This document shows, piece by piece, positions 34,100 to 42,546 of a DNA stretch of 64,000 bases. Origin of the DNA: Flavobacterium hydrocarbonoxydans (lineage in GTDB: Bacteria > Bacteroidota > Bacteroidia > Flavobacteriales > Flavobacteriaceae); the NCBI RefSeq assembly GCF_009789235.1, contig NZ_WSTB01000002.1, forward strand, positions 434,001-498,000, read 5' to 3'. Made by a program: the position numbers and the translations under genes. Positions within the stretch are counted from its first letter, which is position 1; each line of letters opens with the position of its first letter. The notes under the pieces were generated by a model. That model worked only from the letters and a program-made list of their open reading frames with translations, made no database searches and had not been told where the DNA came from.

Positions 34100-34102
34100 A
34101 AA
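34053..34102 (+). repeat. Direct repeat, copy 1: 3' end of the SCO1-like gene
   Basis: Fifty bases covering the last codons and stop of the SCO1-like gene, identical to 36206-36255. Period 2153 bases. The two copies bracket the type IX cargo gene. Confidence 0.9.
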
Positions 34103-34194
34103 TGATTTTCTGTTAAAACTAAATTTATTCAATTATAATTTTAAGATAAAAATCTGCTCACTTTTCAATTCAATTTGGTAATAAAGCTTTTGAA

Positions 34195-34239
34195 ATGACA
34201 AAAAAACATTGCCTATTAAAGCAATGTTTTGTCATTTTT
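34195..34239 (+). terminator. Terminator after the SCO1-like gene
   Basis: CATTGC and GCAATG with flanking A and T runs make a stem extended by ATGAC/GTCAT, followed by TTTTT on the plus strand. Confidence 0.7.
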
Positions 34240-34245
34240 ATATAA

Positions 34246-34275
34246 AACAGCATTACCCAATTAGATAATGCTGTT
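34246..34275 (-). terminator. Terminator after the type IX cargo gene
   Basis: AACAGCATTA (34246-34255) pairs exactly with TAATGCTGTT (34266-34275); T-rich on exit on the minus strand. It begins 10 bases beyond the gene end. Confidence 0.7.
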
Positions 34276-34284
34276 AAAATATAT

Positions 34285-35814
34285 TTATCTGTTTAAGATT
34301 ATTTTTTCTGTTAAGGTATTGCCCTTAGTATTTACTTTTAGAATATAAATTCCTGATTTTAGTTTATGAGACATTTCGATTTGTAATTCCAATTGGTTAT
34401 CAAATTTTGCTTGTTGAACTAAAACACTACTCGTTTGGTCATAAATTTCATAGTTTCCTGAAAGAATTTCGGGTAACGTTACTGTAACAGTACCTTTTGT
34501 TGGATTTGGTGCAATGACTAGTTCAGAAACCGAAGCCACTTTAGCAAAAGAAGCACATGGAGCAGGAGGATAAACTGTAAATATTTTCTTTGTTGATAAT
34601 CCTGTACACAAATTGATATTAGACACCGTAACTGATGTAGGTTTACCTCCTTTATAGTGCAATTCATCACCAGGTCCCCATAAAAAACCAGGAGACACTG
34701 TTGTGATTCCGTTATTAAAACCATCTGAACTAATAAATGCCAAATCAAAGGTTTCAGTAGTACAAATTGAGCCACTATTTTCAGGAAGAGTTACACTAAA
34801 AGTACCTTGAGGAGTAGGGGCAACTGCATTGTCTAAAATTTTAAATGAGTTAATAGAGGTGGCTGTACAATCACCAAACGAGACAACTGCAGAAACATTT
34901 ATCAAACTTCCGGTTGGAATTGAGCTTGTAGGTGTTATTGTTGGTGTCAATGTATTTTGACCTGTTATAGTACAATTAGGTGCTATCCAATTAATACTTG
35001 AAATTCCACATTGATTAGACATGTTCATTTGCAGGCCACTTCCTTTACACATATAATTGTAAGGTGGTGTTGTGGCATAATTAGGGGAAAATGAAGCTGT
35101 TCTTGCTGTTCTAGAAATAATTCTAGTGTTCGTTGCTGTATAATTAGGCAAGCCTAAATCCCTTTTAACAACACAAGTAGCAGAAATATCACCCGTCGGA
35201 TTTGGTGTAATAGTTACACAACTTGAACCCTGTCCTGAAACTATTGTCGCTCCTGATATTGTCCATGTAAATCGATTTGCATCTCCATAATCTGTCGCGC
35301 AAATTTGCACATTATTTGTGCAACAAGTTAAAATTGCTGGATTACTAATTGTTGGAGGCTTGATTTTGTAAACTCCAACTTTAAATACGATTACATTTGT
35401 GGTAAAATGACCAGTAATTACATTATTGCTGTCCCTATAAACCCCTGAGCAATAGACACTAATTTCGCTGTTCGCAAAAGATTGATCTCCAAAAGTAATG
35501 GGAATACCTATTGTTGATGGGTTTAAAATTGAAACCTCTGTTCCTGCCGTTTGATTATAAAAGTAGTTTGAATTTGGCTGATTATTAATATTACCATCAA
35601 TTGGAGATCCATCTACAGGAGCAACAATATTCCAGAAATCAATAGAGTATTTAGTAGTTGAAGTAGTAGGTGATGTTGGGATAAATTTTAAATTAAAAGT
35701 ATTTGGTTTTCCAACTTCTACATTTGATGGACCAGATATTTCTACCGTTCCTCCTTGCGCCATTAAAAAATTAGTGCATAATACACTAAAGCATAACATT
35801 AAAATTTTCTTCAT
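34285..35814 (-). CDS. Secreted protein with type IX sorting signal (type A)
   Basis: A 509-residue exported protein: signal peptide (MKKILMLCFSVLCTNFLMAQ), several PKD/Ig-like beta-sandwich stretches with paired cysteines (for example CCTNNVQICATDYGDANRFTW), and a C-terminal type A sorting domain (about 430-509; VIAPNPTKGTVTVTLP, YEIYDQTS, LKSGIYILKV, EKIILNR). It should be exported by the type IX system and attached to or released from the surface. Function unknown; an adhesin-like role is a guess. The gene lies in a 2.1-kb segment bounded by direct repeats of the neighbouring gene end, so it is probably acquired. Confidence 0.85.
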   Translation of the reverse strand: MKKILMLCFSVLCTNFLMAQGGTVEISGPSNVEVGKPNTFNLKFIPTSPTTSTTKYSIDFWNIVAPVDGSPIDGNINNQPNSNYFYNQTAGTEVSILNPSTIGIPITFGDQSFANSEISVYCSGVYRDSNNVITGHFTTNVIVFKVGVYKIKPPTISNPAILTCCTNNVQICATDYGDANRFTWTISGATIVSGQGSSCVTITPNPTGDISATCVVKRDLGLPNYTATNTRIISRTARTASFSPNYATTPPYNYMCKGSGLQMNMSNQCGISSINWIAPNCTITGQNTLTPTITPTSSIPTGSLINVSAVVSFGDCTATSINSFKILDNAVAPTPQGTFSVTLPENSGSICTTETFDLAFISSDGFNNGITTVSPGFLWGPGDELHYKGGKPTSVTVSNINLCTGLSTKKIFTVYPPAPCASFAKVASVSELVIAPNPTKGTVTVTLPEILSGNYEIYDQTSSVLVQQAKFDNQLELQIEMSHKLKSGIYILKVNTKGNTLTEKIILNR

Positions 35815-36205
35815 TTTATTTATTGTTTTTGGTGCCTACTATCATTTTTGGGTATCTGTTCGGCTAATTTTCCCCCTTTATAATCTACTTTAAGCAAAAA
35901 TTAAAAAATTAATAATCCAAGAAAAAATTAATTTTCAAGTTTTTACTCCTTTAACCTTACCCGTTAGTACATGTGATATTTGGAATCTATAGTATAATTT
36001 GTTAAATAAATCAACAATCTAAGCATAGTTTCAATTAACGAAAATACACTTTCATTTAAATACATTTTAAAGTTTTTACTTATAAATTTTAAGATATTTG
36101 GTTAAATTTTAAAATAAATCATCTAAAATTAACATATTGTACTAATATTCAACGGAATAAATACTTGTGACTTTTCTTATAATACACTGCTATTGTTGGG
36201 AAAAA
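35815..36205. other. AT-rich gap upstream of the type IX cargo gene
   Basis: No gene or clear promoter pair seen. Very AT-rich. It ends at the second copy of the SCO1 gene-end repeat, and belongs to the apparently inserted segment. Confidence 0.5.
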
Positions 36206-36255
36206 AAATAAAACGACTTCTTGAAGATATCGATTTTCTGTCTAAAGAGTAAAAA
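36206..36255 (+). repeat. Direct repeat, copy 2: SCO1 gene end, before feoA
   Basis: Fifty bases identical to 34053-34102, including the stop codon of the SCO1-like gene, but with no gene in front. It marks the right border of the inserted segment. Confidence 0.9.
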
Positions 36256-36301
36256 GCCTTATTTTTAGAAACATTTAGCATATACAACTGCGTTAAATAC
36301 C

Positions 36302-36330
36302 TTGATATAAAGAATAATTGTCTATTTTTG
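36302..36330 (+). promoter_or_regulatory. feoAB promoter
   Basis: TTG at 36302-36304, 18 bases, then TATTTTTG at 36323-36330: a full match to the Bacteroidota consensus, 26 bases before the feoA start. Confidence 0.7.
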
Positions 36331-36355
36331 CAATCTAAATTCAATCTAAATAAGC

Positions 36356-36595
36356 TTGCAAAATACAATCCACACCCTGAAAAAAGGCGAAAAAGCCATT
36401 ATCAAAGATTTTGATATCGATTTGATTCCGCTAAAATTATTAGAGATGGGTTGTTTGCCGGGCAACTTAGTCGAATTACTGCAAATTGCTCCTTTTGGAG
36501 ATCCTTTGTTTTTGGATATAAACGGTTCGCACGTTGCCATACGTGTAGAAACAGCGCGCGAAATTGAAGTTGAATTGATAAAAACCAATTTCTAA
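36356..36595 (+). CDS. feoA: Ferrous iron transport protein A
   Basis: A 79-residue SH3-like FeoA, a small cytoplasmic partner of FeoB. LKKGEKAIIKDFD, KLLEMGCLPGNLVELLQIAPFGDP and SHVAIRVETAREIEV are the family pattern. The only reasonable start is TTG at 36356 (no ATG in frame nearby), a weak start that may limit output. The stop overlaps the feoB start by one base (TAATG). Confidence 0.9.
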   Translation: MQNTIHTLKKGEKAIIKDFDIDLIPLKLLEMGCLPGNLVELLQIAPFGDPLFLDINGSHVAIRVETAREIEVELIKTNF

Positions 36596-38694
36596 TGAGC
36601 ATTCAAAACATAAATGTTGCCCTTATTGGGAATCCGAACGTTGGAAAAACTTCCGTATTTAATATGCTTACCGGTTTAAACCAACAAGTGGGGAATTATC
36701 CGGGAATTACGGTGGAGAAAAAAATAGGTTTTTGCAAATTACCGCACAACATCAAAGCCAATATTCTGGATTTGCCCGGAACGTACAGTCTGAACGCCAG
36801 CTCGATGGACGAAAGCGTGGTGATTGAACTTTTGCTGAACAAAAACGACAAATTATATCCGGATGTTGCAGTAGTCGTTACCGATGTTGAAAACCTGAAA
36901 CGAAATTTACTGATTTACACCCAGATAAAAGATCTTGAAATTCCAACCATCTTAGTCATCAACATGGCTGATCGGATGGAAACTAAAGGAATTACATTGA
37001 ATATTCCGTATCTTGAAGAAAAACTAAAAACCAAAATAGCGCTGGTAAGTTCCCGAAAAAGTCGTGGAATCGAAGAATTGAAAAACCTGATTGTCTCGTA
37101 CAAAACCATTCCGAATGAACCTTGTCTGAATTCAACAGTTATTGATAAAGACTATTTTGAAAAACTGCAACATGCTTTCCCGAACCAGCTTTTATATAAA
37201 TTATGGTTGGTAATAACGCAGGATGTGAACTTTTCGAATTTGGATCGAAATGAAATCAGAAGCACTTTTACCAAATCGCATTCAGAATTAAAACGCTTAC
37301 AGCAAAAAGAAACCATCAAAAGATATCAGTTTATAAATGATGTTTTAAAAGAAGGTTTAAAAGTCGATGCCTCGATGGCAAAAGACATCAGAGCCAAATT
37401 AGACCGTGTTTTAACGCATAAAATTTGGGGTTACTTTATCTTTTTTGCGATTTTATTCATCATTTTTCAGTCGATTTTTAGCTGGTCAACCATTCCGATG
37501 GATTTTATCGACAGCACTTTTGCTTCCTTAAGCAGCTGGGTTGCCGAAGAATTACCAAGCGGTATTTTGACCGATTTACTTTCGCAGGGAATCATTCCGG
37601 GAATTGGCGGTGTTATCATTTTTATTCCGCAAATTGCCTTTTTGTTCCTCTTTATTTCGATTCTGGAAGAAAGCGGTTATATGAGCCGGGTGGTATTTTT
37701 GATGGATAAAATCATGCGTAAATTTGGACTTTCGGGCAAAAGTGTAGTGCCTTTGATTTCAGGAACTGCATGTGCCATTCCGGCAATTATGGCTACCAGA
37801 AATATCGAAAACTGGAAAGAACGTCTGATTACTATTTTGGTTACTCCTTTTACAACCTGTTCTGCGAGATTACCCGTATATGCGATAATTATTTCATTGG
37901 TAATTCCGAATGAACGTGTTTTCGGAGTTCTGAATATGCAGGGATTATCTTTGATGTTGCTGTATTTGCTAGGTTTTGGAACAGCTATTTTATCGGCTTA
38001 CATTTTGAATAAAATATTAAAATTAGATTCAAAGACCTATTTTGTTGTTGAAATGCCAAGTTATAAATTACCACTTTTCAAAAACGTCGGAATCAACGTA
38101 GTTGAAAAAACCAAGGCATTTATTGTAGGTGCCGGAAAGATCATCCTGGCAATATCGATTATTTTATGGTTTTTAGCTTCTTACGGACCCGGAAAGGATT
38201 TTAACGAAGCGGAAGCCATCGTTAAGGAAAGAACCATCCAGAAACCGCTAAACGAGGTTGAATTTGAAAACGCTGTCGCTTCTCAAAAATTAGAGAGCTC
38301 TTATATCGGCATTATGGGTAAAGCTATTGAACCTGCAATTTCCCCATTAGGTTACGACTGGAAAATCGGGATTGCCATTATCAGTTCGTTTGCAGCACGT
38401 GAAGTTTTTGTAGGCACATTAGCCACAATTTACAGCGTTGGAAACAGTGATAACGAAGCGACTATAAAAAGCAAAATGCAGGAAGAAGTCAATCCGGTAA
38501 CGGGTGAGAAGATATTTAATTTTGCTACGGGGATTTCACTTTTACTTTTTTATGCTTTTGCGATGCAATGCGCGAGTACATTAGCCATTACCAAAAAAGA
38601 AACCAACTCCTGGAAATGGCCTGCGATGCAATTGGTTTTTATGAGTGCCCTGGCCTATTTTGTAGCCTTACTCGCTTATCAACTTTTAAAATAA
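36595..38694 (+). CDS. feoB: Ferrous iron transporter B
   Basis: A 699-residue inner-membrane Fe2+ importer with an N-terminal GTPase domain: G1 GNPNVGKTS (12-20), G3 DLPGTYSL (59-66), G4 NMADRME, then a helical GDI-like spacer and a membrane part with the two Gate motifs (GTACAIPAIMATRNIENWKE with its cysteine region, and SSFAAREVFVGTLATIYS). It is complete. It is coupled to feoA and followed by a tiny cysteine-rich partner gene. Confidence 0.95.
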   Translation: MSIQNINVALIGNPNVGKTSVFNMLTGLNQQVGNYPGITVEKKIGFCKLPHNIKANILDLPGTYSLNASSMDESVVIELLLNKNDKLYPDVAVVVTDVENLKRNLLIYTQIKDLEIPTILVINMADRMETKGITLNIPYLEEKLKTKIALVSSRKSRGIEELKNLIVSYKTIPNEPCLNSTVIDKDYFEKLQHAFPNQLLYKLWLVITQDVNFSNLDRNEIRSTFTKSHSELKRLQQKETIKRYQFINDVLKEGLKVDASMAKDIRAKLDRVLTHKIWGYFIFFAILFIIFQSIFSWSTIPMDFIDSTFASLSSWVAEELPSGILTDLLSQGIIPGIGGVIIFIPQIAFLFLFISILEESGYMSRVVFLMDKIMRKFGLSGKSVVPLISGTACAIPAIMATRNIENWKERLITILVTPFTTCSARLPVYAIIISLVIPNERVFGVLNMQGLSLMLLYLLGFGTAILSAYILNKILKLDSKTYFVVEMPSYKLPLFKNVGINVVEKTKAFIVGAGKIILAISIILWFLASYGPGKDFNEAEAIVKERTIQKPLNEVEFENAVASQKLESSYIGIMGKAIEPAISPLGYDWKIGIAIISSFAAREVFVGTLATIYSVGNSDNEATIKSKMQEEVNPVTGEKIFNFATGISLLLFYAFAMQCASTLAITKKETNSWKWPAMQLVFMSALAYFVALLAYQLLK

Positions 38695-38700
38695 AAAATT

Positions 38701-38823
38701 ATGGTACAAGAAATTATAGCCTTTACCATTTTAGGACTAGCCGTTGCTTTTTTAGTGAAAAAGTTCTTTTGGAAATCTAAGAAAAAGAAGGATTGTGGTG
38801 GTGGTGATTGTGGGTGTTCTTAG
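38701..38823 (+). CDS. FeoB-associated Cys-rich membrane peptide
   Basis: A 40-residue protein: a single membrane helix (VQEIIAFTILGLAVAFLVKKFF), a run of lysines and a cysteine-rich tail CGGGDCGCS. This matches the FeoB-associated Cys-rich protein family often found after feoB, which may help iron handling in place of FeoC. It starts 6 bases after feoB. Confidence 0.85.
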   Translation: MVQEIIAFTILGLAVAFLVKKFFWKSKKKKDCGGGDCGCS

Positions 38824-38946
38824 AGAAAGGTTCTAAGGTACTGAGGTTCTAAGTTGCTAAGTTTTTTCTTAAAAAATCCACATAGTTTCACCAAAAAAAC
38901 ACAAAGCTTCACAAAGATTTTATTCTAAATTTTGTGAAGCTTTGCG
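38824..38946. repeat. Quasi-palindromic low-complexity spacer after the feo genes
   Basis: Begins with AAGGTTCTAAGGTACTGAGG-type sequence as at 5256 and 14144, then a hairpin with arms CAAAGCTTCACAAA / TTTGTGAAGCTTTG (about 38901-38946). No T run follows, so terminator function is uncertain. Confidence 0.6.
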
Positions 38947-39051
38947 ATAAATATTTGTGAATATTTCTGGTAAAATTCCAATCAAGATTAAAATTTAGCC
39001 TTAAAAGCAATTTTTATTTTATCAATGATTACAGGCGTTTTTCAATATAAT

Positions 39052-39081
39052 GCAACATTGTTGCGCTTAAATTACGCGTAA
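39052..39081. promoter_or_regulatory. Orphan palindromes GCAAC-N3-GTTGC and ATTACGCGTAAT
   Basis: GCAACATTGTTGC at 39052-39064 has the same half-sites and spacing as the operators at 11732-11780. A perfect 12-base palindrome ATTACGCGTAAT lies just after it (39070-39081). The site is between two converging genes, not upstream of one. Confidence 0.35.
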
Positions 39082-39087
39082 TTAGTA

Positions 39088-39741
39088 TTACTTTACTCCA
39101 TCCCACTCTGCATAAAACTGAGCTAGAAATAGTTCCATGAATTGATGTCTTTCGGCTGCAATTTGTTTTCCGGTTTCAGTATTCATTTTATCTTTTAGCA
39201 ATAAAAGTTTTTCATAAAAATGATTGATTGTGGGTGCATTATTTTTTTTGTATTCTTCTTTGGTCATAGAAGTGTTTGGAGCAATTTCAGGATTGTATAA
39301 CGCTCTGTTTTTAAACCCACCATAATTGAAAGCTCTTGCCACTCCTATCGCTCCTATCGCATCTAAACGATCAGCATCCTGAACAATATCTAATTCGATG
39401 GAAGTAAACTTCTTTTCGAAATTTCCGCCTTTGTATGATATGTTTTCGATGATGTTTACCACATGCTGAATAATTTCTTCCGAAACATTTTCAGATTCTA
39501 AAAACAAACGGGCAGTTTTGGGTCCAATGGTTTCATCACCACCATGAAATTTACTGTCGGCAATATCATGAAGCAAAGCTCCGAGTTGGACCACAGTTAA
39601 ATCGCATTCGGTTTTTTTTGCAATTAATAATGCGTTCTTATATACTCTTTCGATATGAAACCAATCGTGTCCGCCTTCAGCATCGTTGAGTTTTTCTTTT
39701 ACGAAAGCAATAGTTTTGTCAATTAGGTTTGTGTTATTCAT
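39088..39741 (-). CDS. HD-domain phosphohydrolase
   Basis: A 217-residue HD-superfamily metal phosphohydrolase. Ligands: His29 in HDWFHIERV, the His58-Asp59 pair in GALLHDIADSKFHGG, and an Asp in VQDADRLDAIGAIGVARAF. This is the YedJ/uncharacterised HD group; substrates are probably nucleotides but not established. Cytoplasmic, single gene, opposite to feoB. Confidence 0.85.
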   Translation of the reverse strand: MNNTNLIDKTIAFVKEKLNDAEGGHDWFHIERVYKNALLIAKKTECDLTVVQLGALLHDIADSKFHGGDETIGPKTARLFLESENVSEEIIQHVVNIIENISYKGGNFEKKFTSIELDIVQDADRLDAIGAIGVARAFNYGGFKNRALYNPEIAPNTSMTKEEYKKNNAPTINHFYEKLLLLKDKMNTETGKQIAAERHQFMELFLAQFYAEWDGVK

Positions 39742-40148
39742 AAATTATATTTAAGTATTGAGAAATGGCACGCAGATGACGCGGATTTAAGCGGATTAAC
39801 GCAGATTTTATGGAGAAAATATACTCCCCAACTAATTTTACCACAAAGAACGCAAAGTTTTTTTACTCTTAGCTTTTTTAAAAGGCAAAGTTCGCAAAGC
39901 TTTGTATTGATTTAGCTTTACGAACTCTCCGCCTTCAAAGGTATTCTTAGATAAAAACTTAGCGTTTTTTGCGGTAAATTTTTTACTCTCCGTAGGTTTT
40001 TATTAATGTCTGTTTTTAAATAAAAAATGTTGATTGTCGAAGCAAAAACCTCAACAATCAACAAATATACTATTCAATTGCAATATCTAAAATCAATTAC
40101 AATATCAATTTTAAATCTAAACTCTAAACTCAGAAATCTAAAATGGAT
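39742..40148. repeat. Nested imperfect inverted repeats in a 400-base gap
   Basis: No gene. 39766-39810 is a degenerate gcggatttaagcggattaacgcagat stretch. About 39840-39990 folds on itself: ACCACAAAGAACGCAAAG pairs imperfectly with CTTAGCGTTTTTTGCGGT, and inside it AAGGCAAAGTTCGCAAAGC pairs with GCTTTACGAACTCTCCGCC. A terminator follows (40020-40063). Confidence 0.6.
40020..40063 (-). terminator. Terminator after the acyl-ACP desaturase gene
   Basis: TGTTGATTGT (40028-40037) pairs exactly with ACAATCAACA (40054-40063) and is followed on the minus strand by TTTTTTATTT. It lies 86 bases from the gene end. Confidence 0.65.
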
Positions 40149-41141
40149 TTAAAGTCTAGCTGGTTCTACCCATTTAAAAATATGTGATTCTTGTGGAATT
40201 ACAATTCTCTCCGAGATTCTTGCCATACGAGCTGGAAGTTTCATTAGGTAATCACGTGCTTTTTCAGCTTCATCGGTTAAATTAGAGATTTTATCAATCT
40301 CCCATTTATCCATTAATTTTTGCATGATTTCTACATAATCATTCGCTGTATAAACCCCGATACGTTGTGCAGAATCCGAAAATTGTTCGAAAGCTGTACT
40401 GATCTTTTGACCAGATTCTCTTAGAAAATGAGCCGGCATCACGATTTTTTGTTTCATCATGTATTGAAACGCCAACATCATTTCGCTTGGATCAACTGCA
40501 AAAATACGCGTCACAAACTCGCTATATGCATGGTGATGACGCATTTCGTCTCCAGCAATCATTTTACACATTTTAGACAACTTATTATCACCAAATTTCT
40601 TAGCGATTTGTGCTACTCTGTTGTGTGATACATAGGTTGCTAATTCCTGAAAACTGGTATATACAAAGTTTTTGTATGGGTCACTTCCAGTTCCGATATC
40701 AAAACCGTCGTTGATTAAATGCTGTGTTGTCATTTCGATTTCACGCATGTTTACACGACCGGATAAATACAGGTACTTATTTAGCAAATCACCGTGGCGG
40801 TTTTCTTCTCCGGTCCATTGACGAATCCATTTCGACCAGCCATTTCCACCATTTTCCACCTGATTTACACCTTCTACATCCATTAGCCATGACTCATAAG
40901 TTGGCAAAGCTTCTTCGGTAATGGTATCACCTACAAGCGTTACCCAGAAATCATAAGGCAATTCTTTAGCAATCTCGCGTAATTCTTTAACCTCTTCAAA
41001 GAAATTCTCTCCTTCAGAATTAGGCAAGAAATCCGACGGCTGCCAAATTTTCTCCACTGGAATTAAATACTGTTCAACGAAGCTATCCACGTTTTTTTCC
41101 AAAAACTGCATTACTTCTAATCTAATGTTTTTTATAGACAT
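40149..41141 (-). CDS. Acyl-ACP (stearoyl-ACP type) desaturase
   Basis: A 330-residue soluble diiron desaturase that introduces a double bond into acyl-ACP. The two EExxH diiron motifs are EENRH (112-116) and DEMRH (198-202); first-helix glutamates lie near residues 77-82. Length fits bacterial members. It is monocistronic or paired with the downstream-running acyltransferase gene at 41196 (same strand, 54 bases apart), which would link unsaturated acyl supply to phospholipid synthesis. Confidence 0.9.
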   Translation of the reverse strand: MSIKNIRLEVMQFLEKNVDSFVEQYLIPVEKIWQPSDFLPNSEGENFFEEVKELREIAKELPYDFWVTLVGDTITEEALPTYESWLMDVEGVNQVENGGNGWSKWIRQWTGEENRHGDLLNKYLYLSGRVNMREIEMTTQHLINDGFDIGTGSDPYKNFVYTSFQELATYVSHNRVAQIAKKFGDNKLSKMCKMIAGDEMRHHHAYSEFVTRIFAVDPSEMMLAFQYMMKQKIVMPAHFLRESGQKISTAFEQFSDSAQRIGVYTANDYVEIMQKLMDKWEIDKISNLTDEAEKARDYLMKLPARMARISERIVIPQESHIFKWVEPARL

Positions 41142-41195
41142 TACTTATTTTAGATTTGGGATTTAAGTTTTAGCTAAAATTCTAAAAACAAAAAT

Positions 41196-41936
41196 CTATT
41201 TATACTCGTTTACTCCTTCTACAACTGCTTTTTCAGTAATCTCCATTAATGCTGCAAAATCATAATCTTTTACAGCTAAGGGCTTATGAACGGTAAAGGT
41301 AAGGCGATTTCCTAAACCAACAGGAAAAAAACCATATTTTACCATTTTCCATGAATTGTTGATACTCACCGGTACTACATACGCTGATGGTGCATATTTG
41401 CATAAGATTTTCAACCCGCTTTGGGCAAATTCTTTTGGTACACCCGTTTTGCTTCGGGTTCCTTCAGGGAAAATTACGGCTGATCTATTGTTTTTTTCGA
41501 TATATTCAGACAAGCCTTTGATTACAGGAATAGCTTGTTTTGGGTCTTTTCGGTCAATAAGTACAGATCCTCCGTGGCGTAAATTATACGAAACACTCGG
41601 GATTCCGCTTCCTAACTCTTTCTTGCTTACAAATTTACAATGAAATCGTCTAAAATACCAAATCATTGCTACAATATCATACATACTTTGATGATTGGAC
41701 ACAAAAATCAAGGGAACTCCTGTTGGAATAAGTTCTCTATTGCTTACTTTATAAGTTGTTCCCACCAAATTTGTGCATCTTAAAAGAAAGAAATTCAGAT
41801 AGTCAACACTTTTTTTATGGGCCTGATAACCAAAAACATTTAGGCAAATCCATTGAATTGGGTGAAAAACAACCAAACACAATCCAAAACACAAATAGTA
41901 GATAACGGAAATTGGGTACGAAATTATTTTTTGCAT
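41196..41936 (-). CDS. plsC: 1-acyl-sn-glycerol-3-phosphate acyltransferase
   Basis: A 246-residue membrane acyltransferase that makes phosphatidic acid from lysophosphatidate. The ATG at 41934-41936 (MQKIISYPISVIYY) is preferred; the open frame to 42035 runs into the rnpA leader. Motif I NHQSMYD (HX4D), motif III FPEGTRSKTG, and motif IV AYVVPVSINNS are present. CAAAAGTA at 41955-41962 reads TACTTTTG on the minus strand, a -7 match without a clear -33. Confidence 0.9.
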   Translation of the reverse strand: MQKIISYPISVIYYLCFGLCLVVFHPIQWICLNVFGYQAHKKSVDYLNFFLLRCTNLVGTTYKVSNRELIPTGVPLIFVSNHQSMYDIVAMIWYFRRFHCKFVSKKELGSGIPSVSYNLRHGGSVLIDRKDPKQAIPVIKGLSEYIEKNNRSAVIFPEGTRSKTGVPKEFAQSGLKILCKYAPSAYVVPVSINNSWKMVKYGFFPVGLGNRLTFTVHKPLAVKDYDFAALMEITEKAVVEGVNEYK

Positions 41937-42061
41937 GCTTAAAAAATTAATGCCCAAAAGTAATAAATAAATTATTAGCGGTATAAAAATTGAAAACAAT
42001 AACGGTTTTTGTGGTTTAATTGTACCTTTGCCCACGCAATTGCAATTTTTTTCTGAATTAA

Positions 42062-42466
42062 ATGAACTTCAAATACCCTAAAAACGAAAAGCTAAAAAGC
42101 AAAACTACTATTGGATTACTGTTTTCTGAAGGAAAATCGGTTTCTAAATATCCTTTGCGTTTGGTTTACCGTCAAGCGGAAGAAAATTCAGAAGAAAAAA
42201 TTAAAATTGGGGTTTCGGTTTCGAAGAAATACTTCAAGAAAGCCGTTGACCGTAATTACTTCAAACGTGTCTTGCGCGAAACCTATCGCTTAAACAAACA
42301 TTTGCTTTTGGATAGTATTGAACAACCCTATAATCTGATGTTTTTTTACCAGACCAAAGACCGATTATCTTACGAAGAAATCAATACCAAAACCATTCAG
42401 TTATTCGAAAAATTTTTACTTCAGGTAAATAAAAGCCCTGAATCTGAAATTAAGCAGGAAGAATAA
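42062..42466 (+). CDS. rnpA: Ribonuclease P protein component
   Basis: A 134-residue protein subunit of RNase P, which matures tRNA 5' ends. The basic RNR-type motif is VDRNYFKRVLRETYRL, preceded by KIGVSVSKKYFKKA. rpmH, the usual neighbour, is absent, as in many Bacteroidota. TACCTTTG at 42023-42030 is a -7 match. It is divergent from plsC. Confidence 0.93.
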   Translation: MNFKYPKNEKLKSKTTIGLLFSEGKSVSKYPLRLVYRQAEENSEEKIKIGVSVSKKYFKKAVDRNYFKRVLRETYRLNKHLLLDSIEQPYNLMFFYQTKDRLSYEEINTKTIQLFEKFLLQVNKSPESEIKQEE

Positions 42467-42546
42467 TACATAAACAGCAACTTTATTTATCAAATTAGAC
42501 GAAAAATTATAAAAAAATTGTAGTTTTAGCTCTAAATTGAACTTTT

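Noticed and set aside
38868..38946. Terminator after the feo genes
   Set aside because: A strong hairpin is present but it lacks a T run on either strand and resembles the dispersed quasi-palindromic spacers.
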